From Campylobacter showae CSUNSWCD (lineage in GTDB: Bacteria > Campylobacterota > Campylobacteria > Campylobacterales > Campylobacteraceae): 64,000 nucleotides of DNA. Of the stretch, positions 35,955-44,756 are shown in pieces. The stretch's first letter is position 1. Each line of letters opens with the position of its first letter. The stretch spans positions 124,001 through 188,000 of the forward strand of contig NZ_AMZQ01000007.1 in the NCBI RefSeq assembly GCF_000313615.1. The letters are read 5' to 3'. The notes beneath the pieces were generated by a model. The model did no database searches. It was not told the DNA's origin and worked only from the letters and a program-made list of their open reading frames with translations. A program made the position numbers and the translations under genes.

Positions 35955-37868
35955 ATGCTAAAAAAGATGGCTGATACGATAAGGTTTTTGTGCGCGGATA
36001 TGGTGCAGCAAGCAAACAGCGGGCACCCGGGCGCGCCGATGGGGCTAGCAGACGTCATGGTCGTGCTGGCTAAATTTCTAAATCACAATCCTAAAAATCC
36101 AAACTGGCTAAACCGCGACAGGCTCGTGTTTAGCGGCGGTCACGCAAGCTCGCTTGTGTATAGTTTTTTGCATCTTAGCGGCTATGATCTTAGCCTTGAG
36201 GATCTAAAAAACTTCCGCCAGCTAGGCTCTAAAACTCCGGGCCATCCAGAGATCCACACAAAAGGCGTCGAGGTCGCGACCGGACCGCTAGGGCAGGGCG
36301 TGGCAAACGCGGTGGGCTTTGCTATGGCGGCAAAATACGCGGCCAATCTACTAAACGAGCCTGAAAACGTCGTCATCGATCATAAAATTTACTGCCTCTG
36401 CGGCGACGGAGATTTGCAGGAGGGCATCAGCTACGAGGCCTGTGCGGTCGCGGGCAACCTACACCTAGACAACCTCGTGCTGATCTACGACTCCAACAAC
36501 ATCACGATCGAGGGCGACACGAGCATAGCTTGGAGTGAGGACGTGAAGGCGAGGTTTGAGGCGCAGGGCTGGGACGTCGCGCGCATCGACGGCCATGACT
36601 ACGATCAGATCGAGTTTGCACTAGAGCAAGCCGCCGAAAAAGAGCGCCCGTACCTCATCATCGCAAACACCCGTATCGCAAAGGGCGCGGGCGAGCTAGA
36701 GGGCAGCCACCACAGCCACGGCGCGCCGCTTGGCGAGGAGATCATAAAAGCCGCTAAAATCGCAGCCGGCTTTGATCCTGAGCGCAAATTTGCCACCCCC
36801 GAGGACGTGCTGATCCGCTTCCGCGCCGCGCTAGAAAAGGGCGACCTAGCCGAAGCTCAGTGGAACAAAAAGGTAGAAAATCTAAGCAGCGAGAGCAAAA
36901 ATATGCTAAACGCGCTGCTAAATCCTGATTTTAGCAAGATAGATTTCCCCGATTTTACCGGCAAAAAGCTAGCCACGCGCGACAGTAACGGCATCATCAT
37001 GAACGAGATCGCGCGGGCTCTACCTGGCTTTATCGGTGGTAGTGCGGATCTGGCGCCGTCAAACAAAACCGAGCTAAAAGGCATGGGCGACTTCCCTAAC
37101 GGCCGCAACATCCACTACGGCATCCGCGAGCACGCTATGGCCGCGATAAACAACGCGGTCGCTAGATACGGGCTTTTCTTGCCGTTTAGTGCGACGTTTT
37201 TTATCTTTAGCGACTACCTAAAGCCGTCCGCGCGTATCGCCTCGCTGATGAGCATTAGACACTTTTTTATCTTTACGCACGACAGCATAGGCGTTGGCGA
37301 GGACGGCCCGACGCACCAGCCTATCGAGCAGCTTAGCACGCTGCGCGCGATGCCAAATTTCTACACATTCCGCCCAGCCGACGGCAACGAAAACGCGCTT
37401 TGCTGGAAAGCGGCGCTAAATTTACGCGCTCCAAGCGCCTTCGTGCTTAGCCGCCAAGGCCTAGCTCCGCTTGAAAAGGGCGAACTAGGCGGCGTAGAAA
37501 ACGGCGCGTATCTGCTAAAACGCGCGCAAAACGCCAAAATCACGCTAATAGCTAGCGGCAGCGAAGTGGAGCTTTGCGTTAAAGCGGCTGAAATTTTAGC
37601 CGCTCGCGGTGTCGGCGCAAACGTCGTCTCCGCACCGTGCTTTGACCTGCTTTGCGAACAGCAGCGCGAGTACGTAGAGCAGATCATAGATCCAGCGACC
37701 AAGGTCATCGCCGTCGAAGCCGCAAGCGCGCTGGAGTGGTATAAATTTGCCGATGAGATATACTCGATGAAGAGCTTTGGCGAGAGCGGCAAGGCGGGGG
37801 CATTGTTCGAATACTTCGGCTTCACGCCTGAAAAGATCGCGGAATTCGCGCAAGGGTCGGCGAAGTAA
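35955..37868 (+). CDS. tkt: Transketolase
   Basis: Thiamine-diphosphate enzyme of the pentose phosphate pathway, moving two-carbon units between sugar phosphates. 637 residues. The N-terminal domain has SGHPGAPMGLADVMVVL and the cofactor motif GDGDLQEG ... NN; the middle domain has SADLAPSNKT, GIREHAMAAINN and the THDSIGVGEDGPTHQPIEQL block; a C-terminal domain follows. ATG start behind AAGGAG. It ends a conserved Campylobacter gene run (murE to tkt). Confidence 0.97.
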   Translation: MLKKMADTIRFLCADMVQQANSGHPGAPMGLADVMVVLAKFLNHNPKNPNWLNRDRLVFSGGHASSLVYSFLHLSGYDLSLEDLKNFRQLGSKTPGHPEIHTKGVEVATGPLGQGVANAVGFAMAAKYAANLLNEPENVVIDHKIYCLCGDGDLQEGISYEACAVAGNLHLDNLVLIYDSNNITIEGDTSIAWSEDVKARFEAQGWDVARIDGHDYDQIEFALEQAAEKERPYLIIANTRIAKGAGELEGSHHSHGAPLGEEIIKAAKIAAGFDPERKFATPEDVLIRFRAALEKGDLAEAQWNKKVENLSSESKNMLNALLNPDFSKIDFPDFTGKKLATRDSNGIIMNEIARALPGFIGGSADLAPSNKTELKGMGDFPNGRNIHYGIREHAMAAINNAVARYGLFLPFSATFFIFSDYLKPSARIASLMSIRHFFIFTHDSIGVGEDGPTHQPIEQLSTLRAMPNFYTFRPADGNENALCWKAALNLRAPSAFVLSRQGLAPLEKGELGGVENGAYLLKRAQNAKITLIASGSEVELCVKAAEILAARGVGANVVSAPCFDLLCEQQREYVEQIIDPATKVIAVEAASALEWYKFADEIYSMKSFGESGKAGALFEYFGFTPEKIAEFAQGSAK

Positions 37869-38185
37869 AATTGAGCTTTAAATTTGACGGTTTTGGCTTG
37901 GGCTAGAGCCGTCAAATTTGAGAACTTTTGAGAACTCATGCCGGGCGAGACCCGCATCAAATTTACGCGGTTTGCTCACGGTAAAATCAAATTTAAAAAA
38001 GGGAAAAGATTGCAAAAATACAGGCAAAAAACAGGGCGATTCGCCGACGAAAATTTCATCTTAAATTTAGCTCGCGGCGCGGGTAAATTTGACGCGCAAA
38101 AAGGCGCGATCGAGCAAATTTGCGCTAAAGATAAAATCAAATTTAGCGCGAAAAATTCGTTTAAATTTAACCAAAAGGCCGCGTG
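37869..38185. other. AAATTT-dense spacer between tkt and uppP
   Basis: No real gene; an open frame of 82 codons (37938-38186) is composed of AAATTT-derived codons and lacks a ribosome site. At least nine AAATTT copies occur in about 300 bp. It begins with an inverted repeat, AAATTTGACGG (37880-37890) with CCGTCAAATTT (37909-37919), perfect over 11 bp and likely the tkt terminator. Confidence 0.6.
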
Positions 38186-38980
38186 ATGGAGCTTTCGCAT
38201 ATCATCGTTTTGGCCCTAGTTCAGGGCATTAGCGAGTTTTTACCGATCTCTAGCTCGGCTCACCTCGTGCTGGTGCCAAAACTACTTGGCTGGGCGGATC
38301 AGGGGCTTGCCTTTGATGTGGCCGTTCACGTAGGCACGCTAGCGGCGATACTTTTTTATTTCAAGGACAGGCTGGCTGGGCTCATGCGTGATTTTTTCGC
38401 GTCTATCGCGCGGCGCGAAAAGGTCGGCGATAGCACGCTCGTATGGTCGGTCGGCTTTGCGACCGTGCCGGTGGGGCTTTTTGGCCTGGCGTTTAACGAC
38501 GCCATCGAGCAGTACACTAGAAACGGGCTCGTGATCGCGGCGATGACGATAATCTTTGGTGTCGTGCTCTACGTCGCGGATAAAAAATCAGGCCTAAAAA
38601 CCGAATACGAAATGACGATCAAGCTCGCTCTCATCATAGGTCTAGCGCAGGCGATCGCGCTGATACCCGGCGTTTCGCGCTCGGGCGTGACGATGACGGC
38701 GGCGCTGATGCTTGGCTTTAGTCACAGCGCAAGCGCAAATTTCTCGTTTTTGCTCTCGATCCCGGTTATCGTGCTAGCAGGCGGCCTTGAGGCGGTAAAG
38801 CTGCTAAAAACCCCCGACGCGCTGCCTTGGAGCGACCTTGCTATCGGGGCGGCTATTAGCGGCCTTAGCGCGTATCTGTGCGTGCGGCTGTTTATGGCGC
38901 TGATCGCGCGTGTGAGCATGCTGCCGTTTGTGATCTACCGCATGATTTTAGGCGTGTTTTTGTTTGTGATGTTTTTATAA
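38186..38980 (+). CDS. uppP: Undecaprenyl-diphosphate phosphatase (UppP/BacA)
   Basis: Recycles the lipid carrier for cell-wall synthesis; overexpression gives bacitracin resistance. 264 residues, about eight membrane helices. Signatures: QGISEFLPISSSAHLVLVP at the N-terminus and ALIPGVSRSGVTMTAALMLG later, which together form the active site. The ATG at 38186 is preferred over the preceding GTG. A terminator follows nine bases after the stop. Confidence 0.95.
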   Translation: MELSHIIVLALVQGISEFLPISSSAHLVLVPKLLGWADQGLAFDVAVHVGTLAAILFYFKDRLAGLMRDFFASIARREKVGDSTLVWSVGFATVPVGLFGLAFNDAIEQYTRNGLVIAAMTIIFGVVLYVADKKSGLKTEYEMTIKLALIIGLAQAIALIPGVSRSGVTMTAALMLGFSHSASANFSFLLSIPVIVLAGGLEAVKLLKTPDALPWSDLAIGAAISGLSAYLCVRLFMALIARVSMLPFVIYRMILGVFLFVMFL

Positions 38981-38988
38981 AGATAACT

Positions 38989-39032
38989 AAATTTGGGCTC
39001 AAATTTAAGGTTTGCGGCCCAAATTTGTTTTT
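38989..39032 (+). terminator. Motif-built terminator of uppP
   Basis: AAATTTGGGC (38989-38998) pairs perfectly with GCCCAAATTT (39017-39026) and is followed by GTTTTT, which gives a regular rho-independent terminator whose stem is made from the AAATTT motif. Confidence 0.75.
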
Positions 39033-39059
39033 AAATTTAAAGCGCAAATTTGACTAAGG

Positions 39060-39716
39060 TCAGTCAAAATTTAGCTTTTCCAAAACCTCTTTTATCCTTG
39101 TGCTTCTACTCTCTACACTATCTTCTTCGCTAAACATCCTATGTTTGCTATGTTCAAACGGCGGCAGGTCTTTGACGAAATCATAAATTTCCTCAAAGCT
39201 CAAAATCTTGCCGTGCAGGTCGTAGCTGGCGTTTAAAGCCTTACCTTTTACGTTTGCGATATTTGCGTGGATATGGCCGTAGAGCTGGATCGCGCCGTGG
39301 TGACCTGCGTTCCACTCGGCTAGCGGATAGTAAAAGAGCACGAGGCGAAATTTATCCTGCCCGTGCTGCACCGTGATCTCTTTGTATTCGCAAATTTCAT
39401 CAAAAAGTGCGTTGCCATCTTGTTTTTTCATAGCTAGCAGTTCGTCTTTATGCTTTTTTATCGCTTCATCGTGATTGCCTAGCACTAGGACGTGCTTGCC
39501 GTTTAGCTTGCTAAAGATGGATATATTGGTCTCCATATCCTTGTGAAAGCTAATATCGCCTATGTTATAAACCGTGTCGCAGGGATTTACTCTCTCGTTC
39601 CAATGGCGAATGAGTGCGTTATCCATCGCCTCTACGCTAGAAAAAGGCCTAAAACACGGATGAAATCTCATGATATTGCTATGTCCGAAATGCAAATCGG
39701 AGGTAAAATAAATCAT
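39060..39716 (-). CDS. Metallophosphoesterase, small
   Basis: 218 residues. TSDLHFGHSNIMRF supplies the D-x-H ligands, YNIGDISF the GD motif, and LVLGNHDEAIKKH the GNHD motif; GHIHANIA near residue 150 carries the last histidines. This is the calcineurin-like fold of the type often annotated as a phage-associated or YfcE-like hydrolase. Substrate unknown. It overlaps the upstream phosphatase by four bases (ATGA) and has its own AAGGGGG site. Confidence 0.85.
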   Translation of the reverse strand: MIYFTSDLHFGHSNIMRFHPCFRPFSSVEAMDNALIRHWNERVNPCDTVYNIGDISFHKDMETNISIFSKLNGKHVLVLGNHDEAIKKHKDELLAMKKQDGNALFDEICEYKEITVQHGQDKFRLVLFYYPLAEWNAGHHGAIQLYGHIHANIANVKGKALNASYDLHGKILSFEEIYDFVKDLPPFEHSKHRMFSEEDSVESRSTRIKEVLEKLNFD

Positions 39717-40402
39717 TTTTGCCCCCTTAAATCCACTTCAAATTTCTCGCCGCTTTTTATCTCCATTATCTCTAGCCTTTTAAAAAACACGGCTCCCACG
39801 TCCATTGAAAAGACGTTGTTTGCGCGCCTGGTTATTCTATTTTCCTCACTTGCGACGTGCCCGTGAAATATCCTCTTGCCTGTATTATTACTCTCCCAAA
39901 ATGGCTCTATACTCCACAGCACGTAGTCCTCGTCTTGCTCCTCTTCGCTTTTGTCGCCGTCAAAGGCTGCGTGGACGAATATGCTTTTCTCCGAGCTCAC
40001 GACGTGAGGCATATTGCCGATAAAATCCTTTAGCCACGAGAGCGCGAAGCTGTTTAAATTTCGCTTGTAGATCGATCTTTTGGTTTTATCGCCGCCGTTT
40101 CTAAGCCAAATTTGATGATCTAGCGAGTCGCCGCCAAAATACCCATCCATCATCATTTTTTCGTGATTTCCTAGCACGTGGATCAGCGCGTATCCGTTTC
40201 TAACGAGCTCGGCGTATCTTTTGTATAGTCCGATCGTATCCTCGCCGCGGTCGCAGCTATCGCCTAAAATAATAACCAAATCCTTTTTGGTCAAATTTAT
40301 CTCTTTAATCATCAAATTAAAAAGCCCGAGGCAGCCATGCATATCGCCGAATACGAAAATCCGCGCGTAGTCGTTTTCGTTTATGTGTTTTATCTTTATC
40401 AT
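39713..40402 (-). CDS. Serine/threonine-type metallophosphatase
   Basis: 229 residues. Motifs in order: FVFGDMHGCLGLF (D, H), VIILGDSCDRGEDT (GDxxDRG), HVLGNHEKMMM (GNHE), then two later histidines in FVHAAFDG and RIFHGHVAS. This set defines the PPP-like bacterial phosphatases (PrpA/lambda phosphatase group). The usual aromatic residue in GD(Y)xDRG is replaced by Ser. Probably acts on phosphoproteins or nucleotides; substrate unknown. First gene of a two-gene unit just beside tRNA-Ser. Confidence 0.85.
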   Translation of the reverse strand: MIKIKHINENDYARIFVFGDMHGCLGLFNLMIKEINLTKKDLVIILGDSCDRGEDTIGLYKRYAELVRNGYALIHVLGNHEKMMMDGYFGGDSLDHQIWLRNGGDKTKRSIYKRNLNSFALSWLKDFIGNMPHVVSSEKSIFVHAAFDGDKSEEEQDEDYVLWSIEPFWESNNTGKRIFHGHVASEENRITRRANNVFSMDVGAVFFKRLEIMEIKSGEKFEVDLRGQK

Positions 40403-40459
40403 TTTTGGTTCTTGTGCGTAAATTTGTGGAAAATTTTTTGGTTAAGTTTTATAAGATTA

Positions 40460-40547
40460 TGGCAGATGGGAAGGGATTCGAACCCTCGAAAGCTTGCACT
40501 TTACACGCGTTCCAGGCGTGCTCCTTCAACCGCTCGGACACCCATCT
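40460..40547 (-). tRNA. tRNA-Ser (GGA)
   Basis: The reverse complement folds into an 88-nt class II tRNA with CCA encoded. Acceptor arms AGATGGG and CCCATCT pair over seven bases; D arm begins TGTCCGAGCGG; the anticodon stem CACGC/GCGTG holds the loop CTGGAAC, so the anticodon is GGA (reads UCC/UCU). A long variable arm (the serine hallmark) and GGTTCGAATCC T loop follow. Confidence 0.95.
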
Positions 40548-40709
40548 ATGAAGCCTGGATTATAGCTAAAATTTAATAAGCGCAAACTTATATTTGAGAT
40601 TGATGGAGCTTGCGTATTTGATTTATGCGCGTTTGCCCAGAGCGAAAAACATCCTGCGCGCCTTGCGAATTAAATTGTGCGTTTAACGCGTCGTTAATGC
40701 AATGTCGTT

Positions 40710-40715
40710 TATAAT
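40710..40715 (+). promoter_or_regulatory. -10 box of the ThiD-like gene
   Basis: TATAAT, preceded by GTT, 31 bp before the ATG of the ThiD-like gene. Confidence 0.55.
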
Positions 40716-40745
40716 ACGGCTTTTAAAAACGAAAAAAGGCAAAAA

Positions 40746-41483
40746 ATGAAAAAAATCCTCATCATCGCAGGCTCATGCAGCAACGGCGGCGCTGGACTAC
40801 AAGCCGATATAAAAGCGTGCGCGCACTTTTGCTGCTATAGCGCGACCGCGGTCACGGCGCTAACGGCCGAAAACACGGACAAGATCAAAAGCATCGTATC
40901 GCTCGATCCGTCCTTCGTTGCCGACCAGCTAGAGATGCTCTCTGCCGAGTTTAGCTTTGACGCCGTTAAGATCGGCATGCTATTTAACGAACCTATCATG
41001 GACGTCGTGCAGGGTTTTTTAGAAAAAAACTCTGCCCCCGTGGTGCTAGATCCCGTCTGCGTCTCGAAAATGGGACACAAACTCATCAAAGATAGCGCCA
41101 TCGAGCGACTAAAAGAACTGATGAAATTTGCCGCCGTCACGACGCCGAACCTGCGCGAAGCAGACGTGCTTTTCGGCGATGATTTTACGAATTTGCCGTG
41201 TGACGTGATTGTGAAAAAACACATCGTCGCCGGTAAGAGCATCGATACGCTCTACCGCAAGGACGGCAGCGTGCAAAACTTCGAAACGCCGCTAGCCGAC
41301 CCGCTAGTCATCATCGGCGCGGGCTGCACGTTTTCTAGCTCGCTAGCTTGCCTACTCGCGCGCGGCCAAAGCCTAGAAAGCGCCATCCAGCAAGCCAAAG
41401 AATACATCTATAACGCTATAATCAACGGCATCGATACCAATCTGGGCGTAAGAAAACTGCTAAATCACGGGGTTAAATTTTAA
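40746..41483 (+). CDS. thiD: ThiD-like hydroxymethylpyrimidine (phosphate) kinase
   Basis: 245 residues with the ribokinase-fold ThiD layout: AGSCSNGGAGLQADIKAC at the N-terminus, TALTAENT, VLDPVCVSKMGHKL, TPNLREADVLFG, and the catalytic-cysteine loop IGAGCTFSSSLA. It phosphorylates HMP or HMP-phosphate in thiamine synthesis. Deviations: the usual AGSD reads AGSC, and the HGTGCT loop reads IGAGCT, so the nearby histidine is missing. The phosphate-binding cysteine is kept. No other thiamine gene adjoins it here. Either a diverged ThiD or a kinase of a related pyrimidine. Confidence 0.8.
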   Translation: MKKILIIAGSCSNGGAGLQADIKACAHFCCYSATAVTALTAENTDKIKSIVSLDPSFVADQLEMLSAEFSFDAVKIGMLFNEPIMDVVQGFLEKNSAPVVLDPVCVSKMGHKLIKDSAIERLKELMKFAAVTTPNLREADVLFGDDFTNLPCDVIVKKHIVAGKSIDTLYRKDGSVQNFETPLADPLVIIGAGCTFSSSLACLLARGQSLESAIQQAKEYIYNAIINGIDTNLGVRKLLNHGVKF

Positions 41484-41540
41484 ATTTAGCTTGCTTGACG
41501 CCGTAAATTAGAGTAAGAATAAAAGAATTTGCGAGGATTT

Positions 41541-42149
41541 ATGAGTATAAGCTACAAAGCGTCTTTTATTATTATTTTTCTAATCGCGGCGACGGCCGTC
41601 TACTTAAATTTATACAACGGACGAGAGTTAGCGCGAAACTACGAAAAAAATCGTATCGAGATTTTAGCATTGCGCGATTTTGCGCGTGAGATTAGGCCTC
41701 GCGGAGTTTGGTTTGACCTGCGCTTAGACGGAGCCCTGGTTGAGACGTTTAGAGCAGAGAGTGCCGATAAAAACCAAACCGCGGACTTCATCCGCGTAGA
41801 TAAGCAAACGAGCGTGCAGGAACCACTGCGGATACTTGGCTGGGACGAACAGACTTTTGGCGAACTAAAAGCCAAACTAAAAAGCGCAAACGTCATAGGC
41901 GTAAGAATCTGGGACAACGAGGCGTTTGGAGGCGAGCGCAAGACGACGATTTATTATCGCGATGATGGCTTTGGAGTCGCGTATTACGAGATTTTTGACG
42001 ACGCTTCGGACGAGATACTGCGAGGCGACAAAGAGGCGGGCTGCGACGATAGATTTCATTCAGACGGCGTAGCTTTGCTTTATGGCGGCGGGGCTACCGT
42101 GGGTTTTATGTGCGTAAATAAAGACGGCAAAAATATAAAACGTAGATAA
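41541..42149 (+). CDS. Membrane-anchored hypothetical protein
   Basis: 202 residues. One N-terminal membrane helix (ASFIIIFLIAATAVYLNLY) followed by a soluble domain that ends in GYGGGATVGFMCVNKDG-like text near the C-terminus. ATG at 41541 is chosen because a GCGAGG site lies before it; a TTG four codons earlier is less likely. No domain recognised. A 19-bp palindrome (42150-42168) follows the stop as a possible terminator. Confidence 0.55.
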   Translation: MSISYKASFIIIFLIAATAVYLNLYNGRELARNYEKNRIEILALRDFAREIRPRGVWFDLRLDGALVETFRAESADKNQTADFIRVDKQTSVQEPLRILGWDEQTFGELKAKLKSANVIGVRIWDNEAFGGERKTTIYYRDDGFGVAYYEIFDDASDEILRGDKEAGCDDRFHSDGVALLYGGGATVGFMCVNKDGKNIKRR

Positions 42150-42245
42150 AAATCTAAATTTTAGATTTACGCTTTAAATTTGGGGTTTGGTTTGGCGGTT
42201 AAATTTGACCCGAAACAAGGATAGATAAATTTACGAGCGGTTTTG

Positions 42246-42341
42246 TTAAATTTGACTACCAGCAAGAGCCTTTTCGTCTGATGTGATATTTTTGTCATAA
42301 ACGTCATATTTTTGACCGTCTATCCATATAGTTGTTTGCAT
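42246..42341 (-). CDS. Small ORF, 31 residues
   Basis: Reads MQTTIWIDGQKYDVYDKNIT at its N-terminus and stops at an AAATTTAAC motif after 31 codons. The start has a strong AAGGAGAG ribosome site seven bases upstream, which overlaps the stop of the preceding membrane gene, so it looks like the second gene of a pair. It may be a true small protein or a gene truncated by the motif. No homologue known to me. Confidence 0.45.
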   Translation of the reverse strand: MQTTIWIDGQKYDVYDKNITSDEKALAGSQI

Positions 42342-42353
42342 CTTTATCTCTCC

Positions 42354-42824
42354 TTAATTAACTTTATCTCGAGGTATTATGAAATTTATTTGCCTTTCTA
42401 TCTCGTCTGCTTGTTTGGATGTTAAGCTTTCTATCGCATAAACTCTATAGAAAAAATATTTTCTCTTTTTTGCTATCCATACTTGATTGGGGGCAAATGG
42501 AAAATAATAAGTTCTACAATACGCCAAATCCTCGCTTTTGATGATCGTATCGCCGAAAATATATCTGTTTATGACGATCCTGTCGCTGTAAATTTCGATG
42601 TAGTTGAAAAATATGAGTTTGTATAAAAGCCTACCCAAAAACAAAGAACCCAGAATGCCCAGCATCTGCATCCAGCCTCTATAATATATCGCGGTCAGCA
42701 GGCCTGGCACAAGCAGTAAAAAGCTATAACCAATAAAGTCGATCAGCACCATGAGTGGATTTCGTTTGCCTAGCCTGTAAAGTAGCTCCGACTCTTTATT
42801 TTCTTTGCCCGGACTTTCGTTCAT
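42354..42824 (-). CDS. Small membrane protein with PH-like tail
   Basis: 156 residues. Two adjoining membrane helices (LIDFIGYSFLLLVPGLLTAIY and WMQMLGILGSLFLGRLLY, given partly) are followed by a soluble segment, IEIYSDRIVINRYIFGDTIIK, typical of bacterial PH-like domains, and a short helical end. The layout resembles YdbS/YcxB-type proteins. A GGAGG site precedes the start. Function unknown. Confidence 0.6.
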   Translation of the reverse strand: MNESPGKENKESELLYRLGKRNPLMVLIDFIGYSFLLLVPGLLTAIYYRGWMQMLGILGSLFLGRLLYKLIFFNYIEIYSDRIVINRYIFGDTIIKSEDLAYCRTYYFPFAPNQVWIAKKRKYFFYRVYAIESLTSKQADEIERQINFIIPRDKVN

Positions 42825-43002
42825 ATCCTCCGCCTAAAGTCAAATTTTAAATTTATCCAGCCTAGTTTTATGCAAACGGCGAGCGGTTAAAATCGTCAAG
42901 TTACGCTACCGTTTAAATTTACGCCGTCTTCCAAATTTGACCCAAATTTGCTCGCTTTTTCAGTCAAATTTAATTCGCAAGCCCCGTCGGCTGCCGTCAA
43001 AT

Positions 43003-44547
43003 TTACCTAAAGCTTACCTGCGCGTCGTCCGTGCCGTCTTCTAGCGAGATGTTGTAGCCGCCGGTATTTGGCGGGCGTTTATAGATATCTTGCGGACGGA
43101 TACCTAGCACCTCGTCGCTGAAAAACACGCACTCACGCTCGCCAGTATCGACGTCGCGCACCCAGATTTTGCCGTCGTCGACGATCTCCTCGTCAAACTC
43201 TATCACGCGGTTTTCGTAAATTTTGCCCAGCAGTCGCTCGTGCAGGCGATTCTCGCGCTCAAACTCCAGCTGTGCTTGCAAACACTCCGCCTCATCGATG
43301 AAAATCGGCTCCAGCGCGATCTTGTCGCCGTCCAGCACACACTCGAATTTCTCCAGCGTCGAGCAGTCCACCTCGCTGCCGCCCAGCCTCACGACGTCCT
43401 TGTTGCGCATGAAGTAGCGGTTGGTGAGGTTGCCCATCAGCGCCTCGTACGCCGTGCCGCCGATCGCGCGTTTGAGTAAAAACTCGTTTTGAAACGCCAG
43501 CACCAGCTCCACCTCGCACTCGCGTAGGATCTCCTCGTTTAGCTCGGTGTTTTCGCTCAGCAGCTTTGCCGATTCGTCGAGAAATAGGCTAATGGGCCTT
43601 TTTTGCTTCATCGTTACGCGCTTTAAAAGCTCAGGCAAGAAGCTGTTTAGCAGGAAGCTCAGCGCACTTTTGTCGCAGCTTGCGGCGTTAAAGATCACGA
43701 TCTTGCCGTTATTTAGCAGTCCTGCGATACTCGCGTCGCCCGCAGTGCCCTCGCTCTCGCCGTTTAGCGAGTCGTCGTTCATGAGGCCTAGAAACGGCGA
43801 CATCATCATCGAGTAGTTGCGAAAATCATCTCTCGTGCGCTCGTCGCCGATGTCCTTGTAGCGGCTCGTCGCGTCCAAAAACTCGTCCGCGGTCGCTATA
43901 AACGCGCGGTTTATCATTATCGTTTCGCGGGTGAAATTTAGCGTCGAGGAGTCGAGATTGTCGCAGATGAGGCTCAGCGTGTCTTTAAACTCGAGCATCT
44001 TTTCTAGGTCTTGCGAGAGGCGCAGTATCGTAGCGACGTCAAAGGTAAAATCCCGCGCGAGCGTGCGTACGTCGGCGTAAAACGCGTCCGTGTAGCATTC
44101 GCTTAGCGGAGTGATTTTTTTGGCAAAAATTTTAAGCGCTTTTAGCACCTTAAAAAACTCCGTCGCGATGCTCGAGCCAAACTCCTCCCAAAACTTCTCT
44201 CTTGATTCCATCGGCTTTTTCACGCAGTTTTTAAAGTCTCGCGGCTTCATCGAGGCGATGAGGTTTATCGGCGCGTCTAGCCTGGCACCCACGCTCACGA
44301 CGTCTTTTAGACGGCCCGCTCTGCGCGCTAGAGCCTTTATTTTGGCGCTCTCGCCGCCTTTATAATCCACGGCAAACACCGTGTAGCCGTTTTGCATGCG
44401 GTCGAGTAAATTTGGATATATCATCGCAGTCGTCTTGCCGCTGCCAGTCTCTCCGATGATGGCCGCGTGCGTGAAGTCGCTAGGTATCAGCGCGCCTTTT
44501 TTCTCCGCGTTTTCCCGCTTTCTCGTAAAACCCATAATTTTTTGCAT
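43003..44547 (-). CDS. Orphan TraD/HerA-like P-loop ATPase
   Basis: 514 residues, cytosolic, without membrane helices. Walker A: IIGETGSGKTTAMIYPNLL near residue 30; DYKGGESAKIKALA follows as in VirD4/TraD coupling proteins; Walker B LFLDESAKLLSENTEL near residue 315; then ELVLAFQNEFLLKRAIGG, the usual sensor Gln region. Such ATPases pump DNA or protein through type IV machines, but no other secretion or relaxase gene is near, so its partner is unknown. High coding density and codon use like the core genes suggest long residence. Confidence 0.7.
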   Translation of the reverse strand: MQKIMGFTRKRENAEKKGALIPSDFTHAAIIGETGSGKTTAMIYPNLLDRMQNGYTVFAVDYKGGESAKIKALARRAGRLKDVVSVGARLDAPINLIASMKPRDFKNCVKKPMESREKFWEEFGSSIATEFFKVLKALKIFAKKITPLSECYTDAFYADVRTLARDFTFDVATILRLSQDLEKMLEFKDTLSLICDNLDSSTLNFTRETIMINRAFIATADEFLDATSRYKDIGDERTRDDFRNYSMMMSPFLGLMNDDSLNGESEGTAGDASIAGLLNNGKIVIFNAASCDKSALSFLLNSFLPELLKRVTMKQKRPISLFLDESAKLLSENTELNEEILRECEVELVLAFQNEFLLKRAIGGTAYEALMGNLTNRYFMRNKDVVRLGGSEVDCSTLEKFECVLDGDKIALEPIFIDEAECLQAQLEFERENRLHERLLGKIYENRVIEFDEEIVDDGKIWVRDVDTGERECVFFSDEVLGIRPQDIYKRPPNTGGYNISLEDGTDDAQVSFR

Positions 44548-44756
44548 ATTTTTCCTTGTCGGGGGCGATTGTAACGAAATTTGGTTTAAAGATTTAAATT
44601 TGACGGGGCGGCGAGCGGGTTAAATTTGCCGCGGGACAGGATGAGAATCTAGCCCGCAAAACCCGCACCGCAAAAACGCTAGATCAAATTTGAGCTTTAG
44701 TGGAGCAGGGCGGGTCGCACTGAAATTTGGCTCAAATTTGCCGCAAGCGGGCGAAA

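Noticed and set aside
37938-38186. 82-codon open frame before uppP
   Set aside because: It has no ribosome site, its codons are mainly AAATTT-derived Lys-Phe-Asp/Asn, and it overlaps the uppP start.
43240-43479. Plus-strand frames inside the TraD-like gene
   Set aside because: They are shadows of a high-GC coding region, without ribosome sites.
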